Shown here: positions 5,210 to 12,964 of the stretch, in pieces
Position numbering within the stretch: position 1 is the stretch's first letter
Layout: each line of letters begins with the position of its first letter
Assembly (NCBI GenBank): GCA_002309345.1
Contig: DBWZ01000006.1
Span: 1 to 20,558, forward strand
Source of the DNA: Pseudobutyrivibrio sp. UBA1225
GTDB taxonomy: Bacteria; Bacillota; Clostridia; Lachnospirales; Lachnospiraceae
Direction: 5' to 3'
DNA: 20,558 nucleotides
Notes under the pieces: generated by a model
The model's database searches: none
Told to the model about the DNA's origin: nothing
The model's input: only the letters and a program-made list of their open reading frames with translations
Translations under genes and position numbers: made by a program

Positions 5210-6124
5210 CTAACGTCCGTCCTTGTCTTCTTTGCCGGTGAATTTGAACACTATCAAACTCAATATACCTGTAATGATAAACATGAATACTGAAAGTGCA
5301 CCACCAAGACCAAAGTTCTTACTAAACAGATGCTTGTTCAAGTACATAATCAATGTCATCGAAGAACGCATTGGATCACCCGAACCATTTGTTAAGACTT
5401 GTGGTACATCAAACATCTGCAATCCACCGATAAGAGATGTAATCATAACATAGATAAGAATTGGCTTTAATAAAGGTAATGTAATTTTATAGAAAATCTG
5501 AGTGGAGGTAGCCCCATCTACCTGCGCTGCCTCAAAAAGGGATGGGTCGATACCCATCATTCCTGCCATCAGAAGAATAGTCGTATTTCCAAACCACATC
5601 AAGCAGTTCATTGTTGCAATCAAAGAACGAACTGACCATATATGGCTCATAAATTTGTATGCGTGACTAATAGCGCCTATCTGCATCAAGATTGAATTTA
5701 CTGGACCGCTATCTGCGAACAATGTAAAGAATAACATTGCAAAAGCAGATGCCATGATTAGATTAGGCAAGTAAATAACTGTCTTAAAGAAAGTTTGACA
5801 TTTTAATCTTAATGATGGATCTGTAAACCACGCCCCCAATAATAGTGAAAGTAAAATTTGTGGCACAAATCCCATAATCCACATGATAAGTGTATTTTTT
5901 AAATATAATGGCAAATCGCCATTTGTAATTATTGTTTTGAAGTTTTCAAAACCTACGTAGTTAGGTCCAATCTGAGTAAGACCAGATCTAAAGTTTTCAA
6001 AAAAAGAATTATAAATTGTAGATACCAATGGCACCATTTGGAAAGCCAAATAAGCAACAACGAAAGGTATCAAAAAGATATATCCCCACTTATTATAGCG
6101 TACTACTTTGCTCTTCTTGTTCAT
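5210..6124 (-). CDS. Sugar ABC transporter permease, MalF/UgpA type
   Basis: A 304-residue membrane protein with about six hydrophobic segments, the first at about 14-34 (IFLIPFVVAYLAFQMVP). It has the permease loop EAAQVDGATSTQIFYKITLP. This is the first permease (MalF/UgpA/MsmF-like) of a carbohydrate importer and should pair with the next gene. The start is ATG at 6124 with AAGGGAG five bases upstream; an upstream TTG in the same frame (6178) would lie inside a hairpin and has no ribosome binding site. No ATPase gene follows, so a shared MsmK/MalK-type ATPase encoded elsewhere is likely. Confidence 0.93.
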   Translation of the reverse strand: MNKKSKVVRYNKWGYIFLIPFVVAYLAFQMVPLVSTIYNSFFENFRSGLTQIGPNYVGFENFKTIITNGDLPLYLKNTLIMWIMGFVPQILLSLLLGAWFTDPSLRLKCQTFFKTVIYLPNLIMASAFAMLFFTLFADSGPVNSILMQIGAISHAYKFMSHIWSVRSLIATMNCLMWFGNTTILLMAGMMGIDPSLFEAAQVDGATSTQIFYKITLPLLKPILIYVMITSLIGGLQMFDVPQVLTNGSGDPMRSSMTLIMYLNKHLFSKNFGLGGALSVFMFIITGILSLIVFKFTGKEDKDGR

Positions 6125-6148
6125 AAGTGCTCCCTTTATCCATAATAT

Positions 6149-6176
6149 GGGGCGCATAGGGAATTCTATGCGCCCC
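6149..6176 (-). promoter_or_regulatory. Perfect 11-bp stem-loop between binding protein and permease
   Basis: GGGGCGCATAG (6149-6159) and CTATGCGCCCC (6166-6176) pair perfectly around a six-base loop, 30 bases after the binding-protein stop and 24 before the permease start. No T tract follows. Such intercistronic hairpins (compare malE-malF) usually protect the upstream message or limit readthrough, so that the binding protein is made in excess over the membrane subunits. Confidence 0.7.
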
Positions 6177-6206
6177 AAGTACTAACTTTAATTATATTAT
6201 CAAAAA

Positions 6207-7607
6207 TTACTTAAGAATTGGATACTTCTCTTTTACAGCCTTATTGAACTGCTCAAGTGCTTTATCCTTATCTGCATTTCCTTCGAAGTAATTCTTCATA
6301 GCCTTCTGGAACTCTTCGTTACATCCCTGATCGTACTCAGAAAGGTTAGAAAGATCAATCTTCTCTGCGCCAGCTGCAAGCTGTGCGTATGGGTTCTGAC
6401 CGCCAAGAAGTTCAATGTTACCATCATCAGAACCAGCAAGATCTGCAAGAACCTCTTTGCTGTTTACACAATCCTGATCGTCCATAGCAATTTCCTTAAG
6501 AACCGTCTTGTCTGTTGTCATTGTAAGGATAAGATCCTTTACAAGGTTTGCGTTATCTGTACCTGCTGCAGCACACATCCATGTACCACCCCAGAAGTAA
6601 GACTGTGGACCTTCTACGAAGCCCCAGCCACCATCTGCAGCCACAGTGCCTTCCTTGTCAGCATCAAGGCAGAAGTTGAAGAACCAAGCTGGTCCAAAGT
6701 AACCAAAGATTTTGCCTGAAGCACGTTTACCCTTGCTCCAATCATCGCTCCAAAGTTCTGTTGTTGTTTCAGCACCCTCGTCTACGAGTTTCTTAGAATC
6801 ATCAACCCACTTGTCAATATTCTTATCAACAACAACTTCGTTCTTGTCATTTACCCATTTACCAGAAACATTGTTAGAATATACACGATATGTATCATTT
6901 ACAGAGCACATCTTGTATCCCTTGTCAGCAACTTTCTTTGCTGTCTCATTGTACTTATCCCAATCAGCCATTGCCTCTTGAACTTTTTCTGGCTCATCTG
7001 TTCCAAGTACGTCCTTAGCAAACTCTCTGTTGTAAATGAAACCAGCAGAGCATGCCTGCCAAGACGAGCCTTTTATCTTGCCATTTTCATCTTTAACAAT
7101 TTTCTGTGTGTATTCGTACTGATCTGAAAGATCTGCATCTGTAATACCAAGATCACTCATTGCCATAGATACAGGGCTGTTAACATATTTAAGTGCATAA
7201 TCAGCCTCTACAAGGAAAATATCAACCTTGTCATCTGCAGATGCTGACTCCTGATTTGTTAACAACTCGTCAAGGTGATTCTGATAAGCATTTCCTTCAT
7301 TTGCTGTGATTGTCCAAACAACCTCAACATCACCAATTTTACCGTGTGTTTCATCAACCTTTTCGTAACCTTTGTAGTGATTTTCTACACGGCTCTTGAA
7401 CTCGTCGTTCCATACCTGGATGTTGAGAACTTTACCAGTATCTTCTGGAAGCTCCGCCGCTGCACCATCCTCTGCTTTTGTTGCTGTGTCACCAGCTGCA
7501 CTGTTGTCCTTTCCAGCATTTGTTGATGTACTATCTTTTGTACATCCAGCAAACATTGTTGCTGCCATTGCTGCTACTGTGAGCAGACTTAATACTCTTT
7601 TTTTCAT
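6207..7607 (-). CDS. Sugar ABC transporter substrate-binding lipoprotein
   Basis: A 466-residue extracellular protein. The N-terminus is a lipoprotein signal: MKKRV, a hydrophobic stretch, then FAGC at about 23-26, where Cys is lipidated. A Ser/Thr/Asp/Gly-rich linker follows. The body resembles family 1 solute-binding proteins (LNIQVWNDEFKSRVENHYKG near the start; WGFVEGPQSYFWGGTWMCAA). It should capture the sugar and deliver it to the two downstream permeases. The ATG at 7607 is preceded by GGGAGG ten bases away; a TTG six codons upstream overlaps that site and was rejected. Cellobiose or cellodextrin is the inferred ligand, from context only. Confidence 0.92.
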   Translation of the reverse strand: MKKRVLSLLTVAAMAATMFAGCTKDSTSTNAGKDNSAAGDTATKAEDGAAAELPEDTGKVLNIQVWNDEFKSRVENHYKGYEKVDETHGKIGDVEVVWTITANEGNAYQNHLDELLTNQESASADDKVDIFLVEADYALKYVNSPVSMAMSDLGITDADLSDQYEYTQKIVKDENGKIKGSSWQACSAGFIYNREFAKDVLGTDEPEKVQEAMADWDKYNETAKKVADKGYKMCSVNDTYRVYSNNVSGKWVNDKNEVVVDKNIDKWVDDSKKLVDEGAETTTELWSDDWSKGKRASGKIFGYFGPAWFFNFCLDADKEGTVAADGGWGFVEGPQSYFWGGTWMCAAAGTDNANLVKDLILTMTTDKTVLKEIAMDDQDCVNSKEVLADLAGSDDGNIELLGGQNPYAQLAAGAEKIDLSNLSEYDQGCNEEFQKAMKNYFEGNADKDKALEQFNKAVKEKYPILK

Positions 7608-7630
7608 CCTTTCTGTTCCTCCCAATTTTC

Positions 7631-7659
7631 ACGTGATTTACACGTTTTTATTGATTGTA
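7631..7659 (-). promoter_or_regulatory. Possible promoter and operator of the transporter operon
   Basis: A perfect inverted repeat, ACGTG (7631-7635) / CACGT (7641-7645) around five bases, lies in the 90-bp gap between lacI and the binding-protein gene. Just upstream on the minus strand is TACAAT (7654-7659), a good -10 box with no convincing -35. A start near 7647 would place the repeat at the first transcribed bases, a common operator position. The repeat differs from the CG-centred sites in front of lacI and cbp. Confidence 0.4.
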
Positions 7660-7697
7660 ACTTGCATTTATTTCAGTTGATTGCCTCAACCTAATGC

Positions 7698-8711
7698 CTA
7701 ATTAAGTTTTTTAAGAGTGTCACCTTCAAGTAGCTTTCCCTTAACTAGAATCTGTTGAACCAATGTTGTTTTTGGCTTTTCAATCAAATCAATAAGGTTT
7801 CTAGCTGCCTTTGCTCCTAGCTCATCTACATTTTGTCTGTAAGTAGTAAGCCTTGGTCTAATGTGTCGTGCAACTCTAATCCCATCAAAACCAACTATTG
7901 AAATATCATCCGGAACCTTTAATCCTTTTTCAGCGATGGCTCTAAGTCCACCATAGCTCGCATAATCGTCTGGGTAAAAGATACATGTTGGTCTATCTTC
8001 AAGTTCTAATAACTTTAATGTTTGTTCGTATGCGCCATGAGTATCTCGATAAGGAGATTCTGCAATGTACTCGCTTGGAACTGCGATGCCATACTCTTCC
8101 ATCTTTTTATAGAAGGTAATCATTCGCGCCTTTGTAACGGATGAATCAGCACCGTGGATATAAGCGATTTTCTTGTGGCCCATTGACACTGCGTAATCAA
8201 CTAGCTTTGTCATCCCGTCTACATTATCAGATAGGATTGTGATTGTGTCGTTGTAAATGTGGTCTACCGTAACAACAGGTATATCACTTTTTACTAGCTC
8301 AACAACCTCTGGGTCATCAAAATGAACATTTGCAATTACGACTCCATCAAATCTTCTATATCTAGCATGATTTAAATATGATGTCCGACCTGGTGTAGAT
8401 CTATCATTAGAAATAAAGGTGATGTCGTAACCTTCTCTTTCTACAGATCGTTTAAAGCTTTCAAGTAGCCCTGCGAAGAAATCATGCTGCAAACCGCTCA
8501 TCGCATCGTCCATAAACAAGACTCCTAGGTTGTGAGTTCTGTTTGTCTTCATCGACTTGGCGGCTGCATTTGGAACATATCCAAGTTCTTTTGCCTTCTC
8601 ACGCACTCTCTCTTTTGTATCTGCACCAATATCACTGTGATCGTTCAGTGCTTTACTAACTGTCGCAACCGAAACCCCACATTGGCTTGCAATGTCTTTC
8701 AGTGAAACCAT
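7698..8711 (-). CDS. LacI-family transcriptional regulator
   Basis: A 337-residue protein. Residues 1-60 are the LacI helix-turn-helix and hinge helix: MVSLKDIASQCGVSVATVSK, then RVREKAKELGYVPNAAAKSM. The rest is a periplasmic-binding-protein-like sugar-sensing domain (LGVLFMDDAMSGLQHDFFAG; MGHKKIAYIHG; ISIVGFDGIRVARHIRPRLT). The start at 8711 follows GGGAG ten bases upstream; a TTG seven codons earlier overlaps that site. The gene is divergent from cellobiose phosphorylase and upstream of the transporter genes, so it probably controls both, with a sugar as effector. Three operator-like sites lie upstream. Whether it represses or activates is not visible. Confidence 0.93.
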   Translation of the reverse strand: MVSLKDIASQCGVSVATVSKALNDHSDIGADTKERVREKAKELGYVPNAAAKSMKTNRTHNLGVLFMDDAMSGLQHDFFAGLLESFKRSVEREGYDITFISNDRSTPGRTSYLNHARYRRFDGVVIANVHFDDPEVVELVKSDIPVVTVDHIYNDTITILSDNVDGMTKLVDYAVSMGHKKIAYIHGADSSVTKARMITFYKKMEEYGIAVPSEYIAESPYRDTHGAYEQTLKLLELEDRPTCIFYPDDYASYGGLRAIAEKGLKVPDDISIVGFDGIRVARHIRPRLTTYRQNVDELGAKAARNLIDLIEKPKTTLVQQILVKGKLLEGDTLKKLN

Positions 8712-8748
8712 TGTTTGTTTTCTCCCAACCAATCATCTCATTGTCCGC

Positions 8749-8760
8749 TTAATCGTTTTC
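8749..8760. promoter_or_regulatory. Operator-like site O1 (lacI side)
   Basis: TTAATCGTTTTC, a CG-centred LacI-family-like site. It matches the sites at 8933 and 8990 at 10 of 12 or more positions. It lies just downstream of the predicted lacI transcription start, a position suited to autoregulation. Confidence 0.55.
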
Positions 8761-8768
8761 GCAACTTA

Positions 8769-8797
8769 AATATAGCTCGTTTTTCGTGAATCCACAA
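8769..8797 (-). promoter_or_regulatory. Predicted lacI promoter
   Basis: TTGTGG (8792-8797) and TATATT (8769-8774) are spaced 17 bases apart on the minus strand, with a start near 8762. The leader to the ATG would be about 50 nt and begins at operator O1. Confidence 0.5.
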
Positions 8798-8877
8798 GTG
8801 TTTTTCGAAAATTTGTGTTTTCGTTAAAAAACCGCGCTTTGTTTTAGGACATATTTCACAAAAATATATGTTCCCAA

Positions 8878-8905
8878 TTGCAATTTAGACCGTATATGGT
8901 ATTCT
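8878..8905 (+). promoter_or_regulatory. Predicted cellobiose phosphorylase promoter
   Basis: TTGCAA (8878-8883), a 16-base spacer and an extended -10 TGGTATTCT (hexamer 8900-8905) lie on the plus strand. The start would be near 8912 and the 5' leader about 140 nt. Operators O2 and O3 both lie downstream of it, in the leader. Confidence 0.45.
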
Positions 8906-8932
8906 TATCCCGTGAATGCCGTGTTTACTTAC

Positions 8933-8944
8933 TTAAACGTTTTC
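8933..8944. promoter_or_regulatory. Operator-like site O2
   Basis: TTAAACGTTTTC, with the most symmetric core of the three (AAACGTTT). About 20 bases downstream of the predicted phosphorylase start. It could also serve as a CcpA-type catabolite site, since that consensus has the same CG-centred core. Confidence 0.55.
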
Positions 8945-8989
8945 GCGCAAAATCTTGGATTATTTCTATTAAAAACAGACATTTTCCAC

Positions 8990-9001
8990 TTAATCGTTTA
9001 A
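8990..9001. promoter_or_regulatory. Operator-like site O3
   Basis: TTAATCGTTTAA, 57 bases downstream of O2 and 53 bases before the phosphorylase ATG. It is palindromic except at the position pairing T with T. Confidence 0.5.
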
Positions 9002-9053
9002 ATTGTTTCAAAATTTTAGTTTATTTTAATATTTTAAATTTAGGGAGGAATAT

Positions 9054-11489
9054 ATGAAGTACGGTTTTTTCGATGATAACAATAAGGAATACGTTATCAC
9101 TACTCCAAAAACTCCATTACCTTGGATTAACTACCTTGGATGCACAGAGTTCTTTACATTGATATCTAACACATGTGGTGGTTATACCTTTTATAAGGAT
9201 GCGAAACTTCTTCGCATGACTCGTTATCGTTATAACGATACAACTTTGGACACAAACGGAAAGTATTTCTATATTAAGGATGGCGACACAATCTGGAATC
9301 CAGGTTGGCAGCCAACCAAGACTGAGCTCGACTCATATGAGTGCCGCCACGGCATTGGCTACAGCAAATTCACTGGCGCAAAAAATGACATCGAGGCAGC
9401 TTTAGTTACATTCGTACCTATCGGTGATCCAGTTGAGCTTACAAAAGTTACTCTTACTAATAAGGGTAATTCTAAAAAAGATATACAGCTCTTCTCGTAT
9501 GTAGAGTGGTGCCTATGGAATGCTGATGATGATATGAAAAACTATCAGCGTAACCTTTCAATCGGTGAGGTTGAGGTTGTAGACTCTACTATCTACCACA
9601 AGACTGAATACAGAGAGCGTCGTAATCACTATGCTGTTTACTCAGTAAATTCCAAAATTGACGCTTTTGAAACTAGCCGTGACGAATTCAGAGGCGCTTA
9701 CAATGGCCCTGACAAGCCAGCTGCAGTTATCGCAGGCAAGCTTAACAGCACAATCGCTTCTGGTTGGTATCCAATTGCTTCACATCAGCTCAATGTCTCT
9801 CTTAATCCGGGAGAGTCAAAGACATTTGTATTTGCTCTTGGATATGTAGAAAACGCTGAGGATGAAAAATGGGAAAAGCCAGGTATCATAAATAAAAAGA
9901 AGGCAGATGCTCTTCTTGCTAAGTATCAGACAACAGAGGATTTCGACAAGGCTTTTGATGGCCTTTGCAAATATTGGAATGAGCTCCTTAGCAAATTCCA
10001 CATTGATTCAAAGGATGAGCATGTAAACCGTATGGTTAACATCTGGAATCAGTATCAATGTATGGTTACTTTCAATATGTCACGTTCTGCTTCTTACTAC
10101 GAAACAGGTATCGGACGTGGTATGGGCTTTAGAGATTCTTGTCAGGATTTACTTGGATTTGTTCATCTCATTCCTGACAGAGCTCGTGAGAGAATTATCG
10201 ATATTGCTTCTACTCAGTTCCAGGATGGTTCAGCTTATCATCAGTATCAGCCTCTTACAAAGAAGGGTAACTCTGATATCGGTTCGGGTTTCAACGATGA
10301 TCCACTTTGGTTAATCGCTGGAACAAGCGCATACATCCGTGAGACAGGCGACACATCTATCCTTAAGGAAATGGTTCCTTATGACAATGATATGTCTGTT
10401 GCTACAACACTTATGGAACACTTAAAGCGTTCTTTCGATTACATCGTAAATCACAAGGGTCCTCACAATCTTCCACTTATCGGTCGTGCTGACTGGAACG
10501 ATTGTCTTAACCTTAACTGCTTCTCTGAGCATCCAGGTGAGTCCTTCCAGTGCTTTGGTCCTTCAGAAGGTCCAGTTGCTGAGTCAGTGTTCATAGCTGG
10601 TATGTTCGTTAAATATGGTCGTGAGTATGCTGCACTTGCAAAGCTCATGGGCGATTCTGCAGAGGAAGCTAGAGTTCTTAGCGAAGTAGATACGATGATT
10701 GCCGCCATCGAAAAAGATGGTTGGGATGGCGAATGGTTCGTTCGTGCTTATGATGCATACAGCCACAAGGTTGGTTCTAAGGAATGTGAAGAGGGTCAGA
10801 TCTACATCGAGCCACAGGGTATGTGTGTAATGGCTGGTGTTGGTGTAGACGATGGTAACGCTGTCAAAGCCCTTGATTCAGTTAAGGAAAAGCTTGATAC
10901 AAAGTATGGCGTTATGATTCTTCAGCCAGCTTACACAAGATATCATCTTGAGCTTGGTGAAATCACATCATATCCACCAGGATACAAAGAAAACGCTGGT
11001 ATCTTCTGTCACAACAATCCTTGGATTTCAATTGCTGAAACATGCATAGGTAGAGGAGACAGAGCTTTCGAAGTTTACAAGAAGACTTGTCCTTCATATA
11101 TCGAGGATATTTCAGAGATTCACAGAACTGAGCCTTATGTATACTCACAGATGGTTGCTGGCGCAGATGCCAAATTCCATGGCGAGGCTAAGAACAGCTG
11201 GCTTACAGGTACAGCTGCTTGGACATTTACAAATATCTCTCAGTACATCTTAGGTATTTATCCTACACTTGAGGGACTTTCAGTTAATCCTTGTACTCCA
11301 GCTGCGTTTGGTGATTTCAATGTCACACGTGTTTACCGCGGTGTTACATACAATATTGAAATCAAGAACCCTAACAAGGTACAAAAGGGCATTGCGAGCT
11401 TAATCGTAGACGGCAAAGAGATTCAAGGCAATATTATACCATTCGACGGTAGCAAGAATACCGTGAATGTTATTGCAACTATGAGATAA
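9054..11489 (+). CDS. cbp: Cellobiose phosphorylase (GH94)
   Basis: An 811-residue cytoplasmic enzyme that splits cellobiose with phosphate into glucose 1-phosphate and glucose, saving one ATP. Sequence and length match clostridial cellobiose phosphorylases throughout: start MKYGFFDDNNKEYVITTPKT; ESYECRHG-like segment SYECRHGIGYSKF; NRMVNIWNQYQCMVTFNMSR; GIGRGMGFRDSCQDLLGFVH. The motif RADWNDCLNLNCFSEHPGES contains the general acid, expected to be Asp483, the second D of DWND. PPGYKENAGIFCHNNPW and HGEAKNSWLTGTAAW mark the C-terminal part of the barrel. There is no signal peptide. AGGGAGG precedes the ATG, and a strong terminator follows. Cellodextrin phosphorylase is longer and less similar, so cellobiose is the likely substrate. 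Confidence 0.97.
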   Translation: MKYGFFDDNNKEYVITTPKTPLPWINYLGCTEFFTLISNTCGGYTFYKDAKLLRMTRYRYNDTTLDTNGKYFYIKDGDTIWNPGWQPTKTELDSYECRHGIGYSKFTGAKNDIEAALVTFVPIGDPVELTKVTLTNKGNSKKDIQLFSYVEWCLWNADDDMKNYQRNLSIGEVEVVDSTIYHKTEYRERRNHYAVYSVNSKIDAFETSRDEFRGAYNGPDKPAAVIAGKLNSTIASGWYPIASHQLNVSLNPGESKTFVFALGYVENAEDEKWEKPGIINKKKADALLAKYQTTEDFDKAFDGLCKYWNELLSKFHIDSKDEHVNRMVNIWNQYQCMVTFNMSRSASYYETGIGRGMGFRDSCQDLLGFVHLIPDRARERIIDIASTQFQDGSAYHQYQPLTKKGNSDIGSGFNDDPLWLIAGTSAYIRETGDTSILKEMVPYDNDMSVATTLMEHLKRSFDYIVNHKGPHNLPLIGRADWNDCLNLNCFSEHPGESFQCFGPSEGPVAESVFIAGMFVKYGREYAALAKLMGDSAEEARVLSEVDTMIAAIEKDGWDGEWFVRAYDAYSHKVGSKECEEGQIYIEPQGMCVMAGVGVDDGNAVKALDSVKEKLDTKYGVMILQPAYTRYHLELGEITSYPPGYKENAGIFCHNNPWISIAETCIGRGDRAFEVYKKTCPSYIEDISEIHRTEPYVYSQMVAGADAKFHGEAKNSWLTGTAAWTFTNISQYILGIYPTLEGLSVNPCTPAAFGDFNVTRVYRGVTYNIEIKNPNKVQKGIASLIVDGKEIQGNIIPFDGSKNTVNVIATMR

Positions 11490-11524
11490 ATTTCTTTTTC
11501 TCATAAGATATTTATTCTCCTTCT

Positions 11525-11567
11525 AAGGCAAGGGACCAAGCCGCTGCGTCCCTTGCCTTTTTATTTT
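11525..11567 (+). terminator. Terminator of cellobiose phosphorylase
   Basis: The perfect 12-bp stem AAGGCAAGGGAC (11525-11536) / GTCCCTTGCCTT (11548-11559) with an 11-base loop is followed by TTTTTATTTTT on the plus strand. It ends the phosphorylase transcript and separates it from rluA. Confidence 0.92.
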
Positions 11568-11605
11568 TATAGCAGGCTAATGATATTGCATTAGCCATAT
11601 CGCAG

Positions 11606-11634
11606 TTGACTATTATCCTAAGTCCTCATAAAAT
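11606..11634 (+). promoter_or_regulatory. Promoter of the pseudouridine synthase, probably leaderless
   Basis: TTGACT (11606-11611) and TAAAAT (11629-11634) are spaced exactly 17 bases apart. Only seven bases separate the -10 box from the ATG at 11642, so transcription should start at or one base before the start codon. Confidence 0.65.
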
Positions 11635-11641
11635 TTTGGTT

Positions 11642-12529
11642 ATGAATAGAATTTTGGAATATAAAATAAATCAGGAATACTCTGGATACACTATAGAAAA
11701 ATACTTAAAAGCACAGGGCTACTCTTCGGCCAACATTACTGCTATCAAAAAAATGCCAAACAATGTAGTGATTGATGGTGAATGGGTGCATATGAACAGA
11801 AGTCTTGTTGCAGGAGAGGTTTTAACAGTAAATATTAGCGAGGATTCTAGTTCTGAAAAGATTCCACCGGTAAAGATGGATTTGGATATTGTTTATGAGG
11901 ACGAAGATATTATTGTGATAAATAAGCCTGCCGGGTTGCCTATACATCCATCGTTGAACCACTACCAGGATTCTTTGGCTAATGGGTTAGCTTATTACTT
12001 TGAGTCTCAAAACAAGCCCTTTATATTTAGATGTGCAAACAGATTAGATAAAAATACTTCTGGGCTCACGGTCATTGCAAAGCATCTTGTTTCTGGAAAT
12101 ATTCTTTCTACCATGGTCAAAAACAGAGAGTTTCACCGAGAATATTATGCTATTGTTGAGGGATATCTTGAATCAAAAGCAGGCACCATTGATGCTCCTA
12201 TAGGACGAGTGGCAGATTCAATTATCACCAGACAGGTAGATTTTGAATCAGGTGAACGAGCGATAACTCACTACAAAGTTTTAGAAGAAAAAAATGGACT
12301 TAGTCTTGTTTCCATTCATTTGGAAACAGGCCGCACCCATCAGATTCGTGTTCATTTTAAATATATAGGCCATCCACTTGTCGGAGACCATTTGTATAAT
12401 CCTGAATCCTCTTTAATGAGCAGACAGGCTTTACATTCTCATGAAATACAATTTAATCATCCCATAACAAAAGAACCCTTGCTCTTCCAGGCAGATATTC
12501 CCTTGGATATGCAAAAATGCCCCCTATGA
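11642..12529 (+). CDS. RluA-family 23S rRNA/tRNA pseudouridine synthase
   Basis: A 295-residue enzyme that isomerises uridine to pseudouridine in structured RNA. Residues about 14-65 form an S4-like RNA-binding domain (YTIEKYLKAQGYSSANITAI). The catalytic domain follows, with VINKPAGLPIHPS, the active-site motif ANRLDKNTSGLTVIAKH (nucleophile Asp136), REYYAIVEG and ETGRTHQIRVHFKYIGHPLV. Asn replaces the first His of the common HRLD form, as often seen in clostridial members. The exact target uridine cannot be told. The start is ATG at 11642; an in-frame TTG at 11606 coincides with the -35 box. No Shine-Dalgarno sequence precedes the ATG, in line with leaderless translation. Confidence 0.93.
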   Translation: MNRILEYKINQEYSGYTIEKYLKAQGYSSANITAIKKMPNNVVIDGEWVHMNRSLVAGEVLTVNISEDSSSEKIPPVKMDLDIVYEDEDIIVINKPAGLPIHPSLNHYQDSLANGLAYYFESQNKPFIFRCANRLDKNTSGLTVIAKHLVSGNILSTMVKNREFHREYYAIVEGYLESKAGTIDAPIGRVADSIITRQVDFESGERAITHYKVLEEKNGLSLVSIHLETGRTHQIRVHFKYIGHPLVGDHLYNPESSLMSRQALHSHEIQFNHPITKEPLLFQADIPLDMQKCPL

Positions 12530-12546
12530 ATTATCAACAAATTCAT
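12526..12546 (+). terminator. Weak hairpin at the end of rluA
   Basis: ATGAATT (12526-12532) and AATTCAT (12540-12546) form a seven-pair A/T-rich stem overlapping the rluA stop codon. A T-rich run (about 12555-12565) follows ten bases later on the plus strand. It is poor as an intrinsic terminator but is the only candidate between the converging genes. Confidence 0.3.
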
Positions 12547-12574
12547 AAAGAGCATTTTTATTTTATATTAAAAA

Positions 12575-12964
12575 TTAAAATATATAAGGGTTATTATTTC
12601 TATGATAAATATTGTTATTTCCCTGTGCATTCATTTCTTGACGCTTAATACTATTTGAATCACTTGTTCTATATTCCATATCATTCATTCGAGGGTTTTT
12701 TAAATATCCTTTTATAGTTTTAAAAGTATTATCCCTTACTGATTCTGATGGAAGTGTTCTACTTTTATAATCATAATCCTTAATATATATTATTTCATGG
12801 TTACCTTTTTTGCATGCCTTAATATTTTTTAATTCCTCTTTGATTATAGCTTTCCTCGTTTCAATTTTTTCTTCATACTCTTTTATAAATCTTTTTTTGT
12901 CTTTTTTAAATCTTGTTTTGTCTTCTATTTCTTCTTTTTTTAAGTCCTTAATTTCTTTACTCAA
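12575..12964 (-). pseudogene. Lys-rich coiled-coil protein, downstream part (frame-split)
   Basis: I do not recognise a family. The open frame begins with TTG (12964) overlapping the TGA of the upstream small frame, and gives up to 129 residues. The first 50 are highly charged, rich in Lys and Glu and probably helical or coiled-coil (DLKKEEIEDKTRFKKDKKRF). The rest is polar and Asn-rich, ending NNNPYIF. TTG has no ribosome binding site of its own. A one-base slip backwards in the A7 run at 12972-12978 would join it to the upstream frame (12961-13110) as a single protein of about 178 residues. Possible readings are a frameshifted gene, programmed slippage, or two coupled genes. Base composition is far more A/T-rich than its neighbours. 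Confidence 0.5.

Noticed and set aside
6125..6178. Extended permease start at TTG 6178
   Set aside because: It would be read through the perfect hairpin and has no ribosome binding site; ATG 6124 does.
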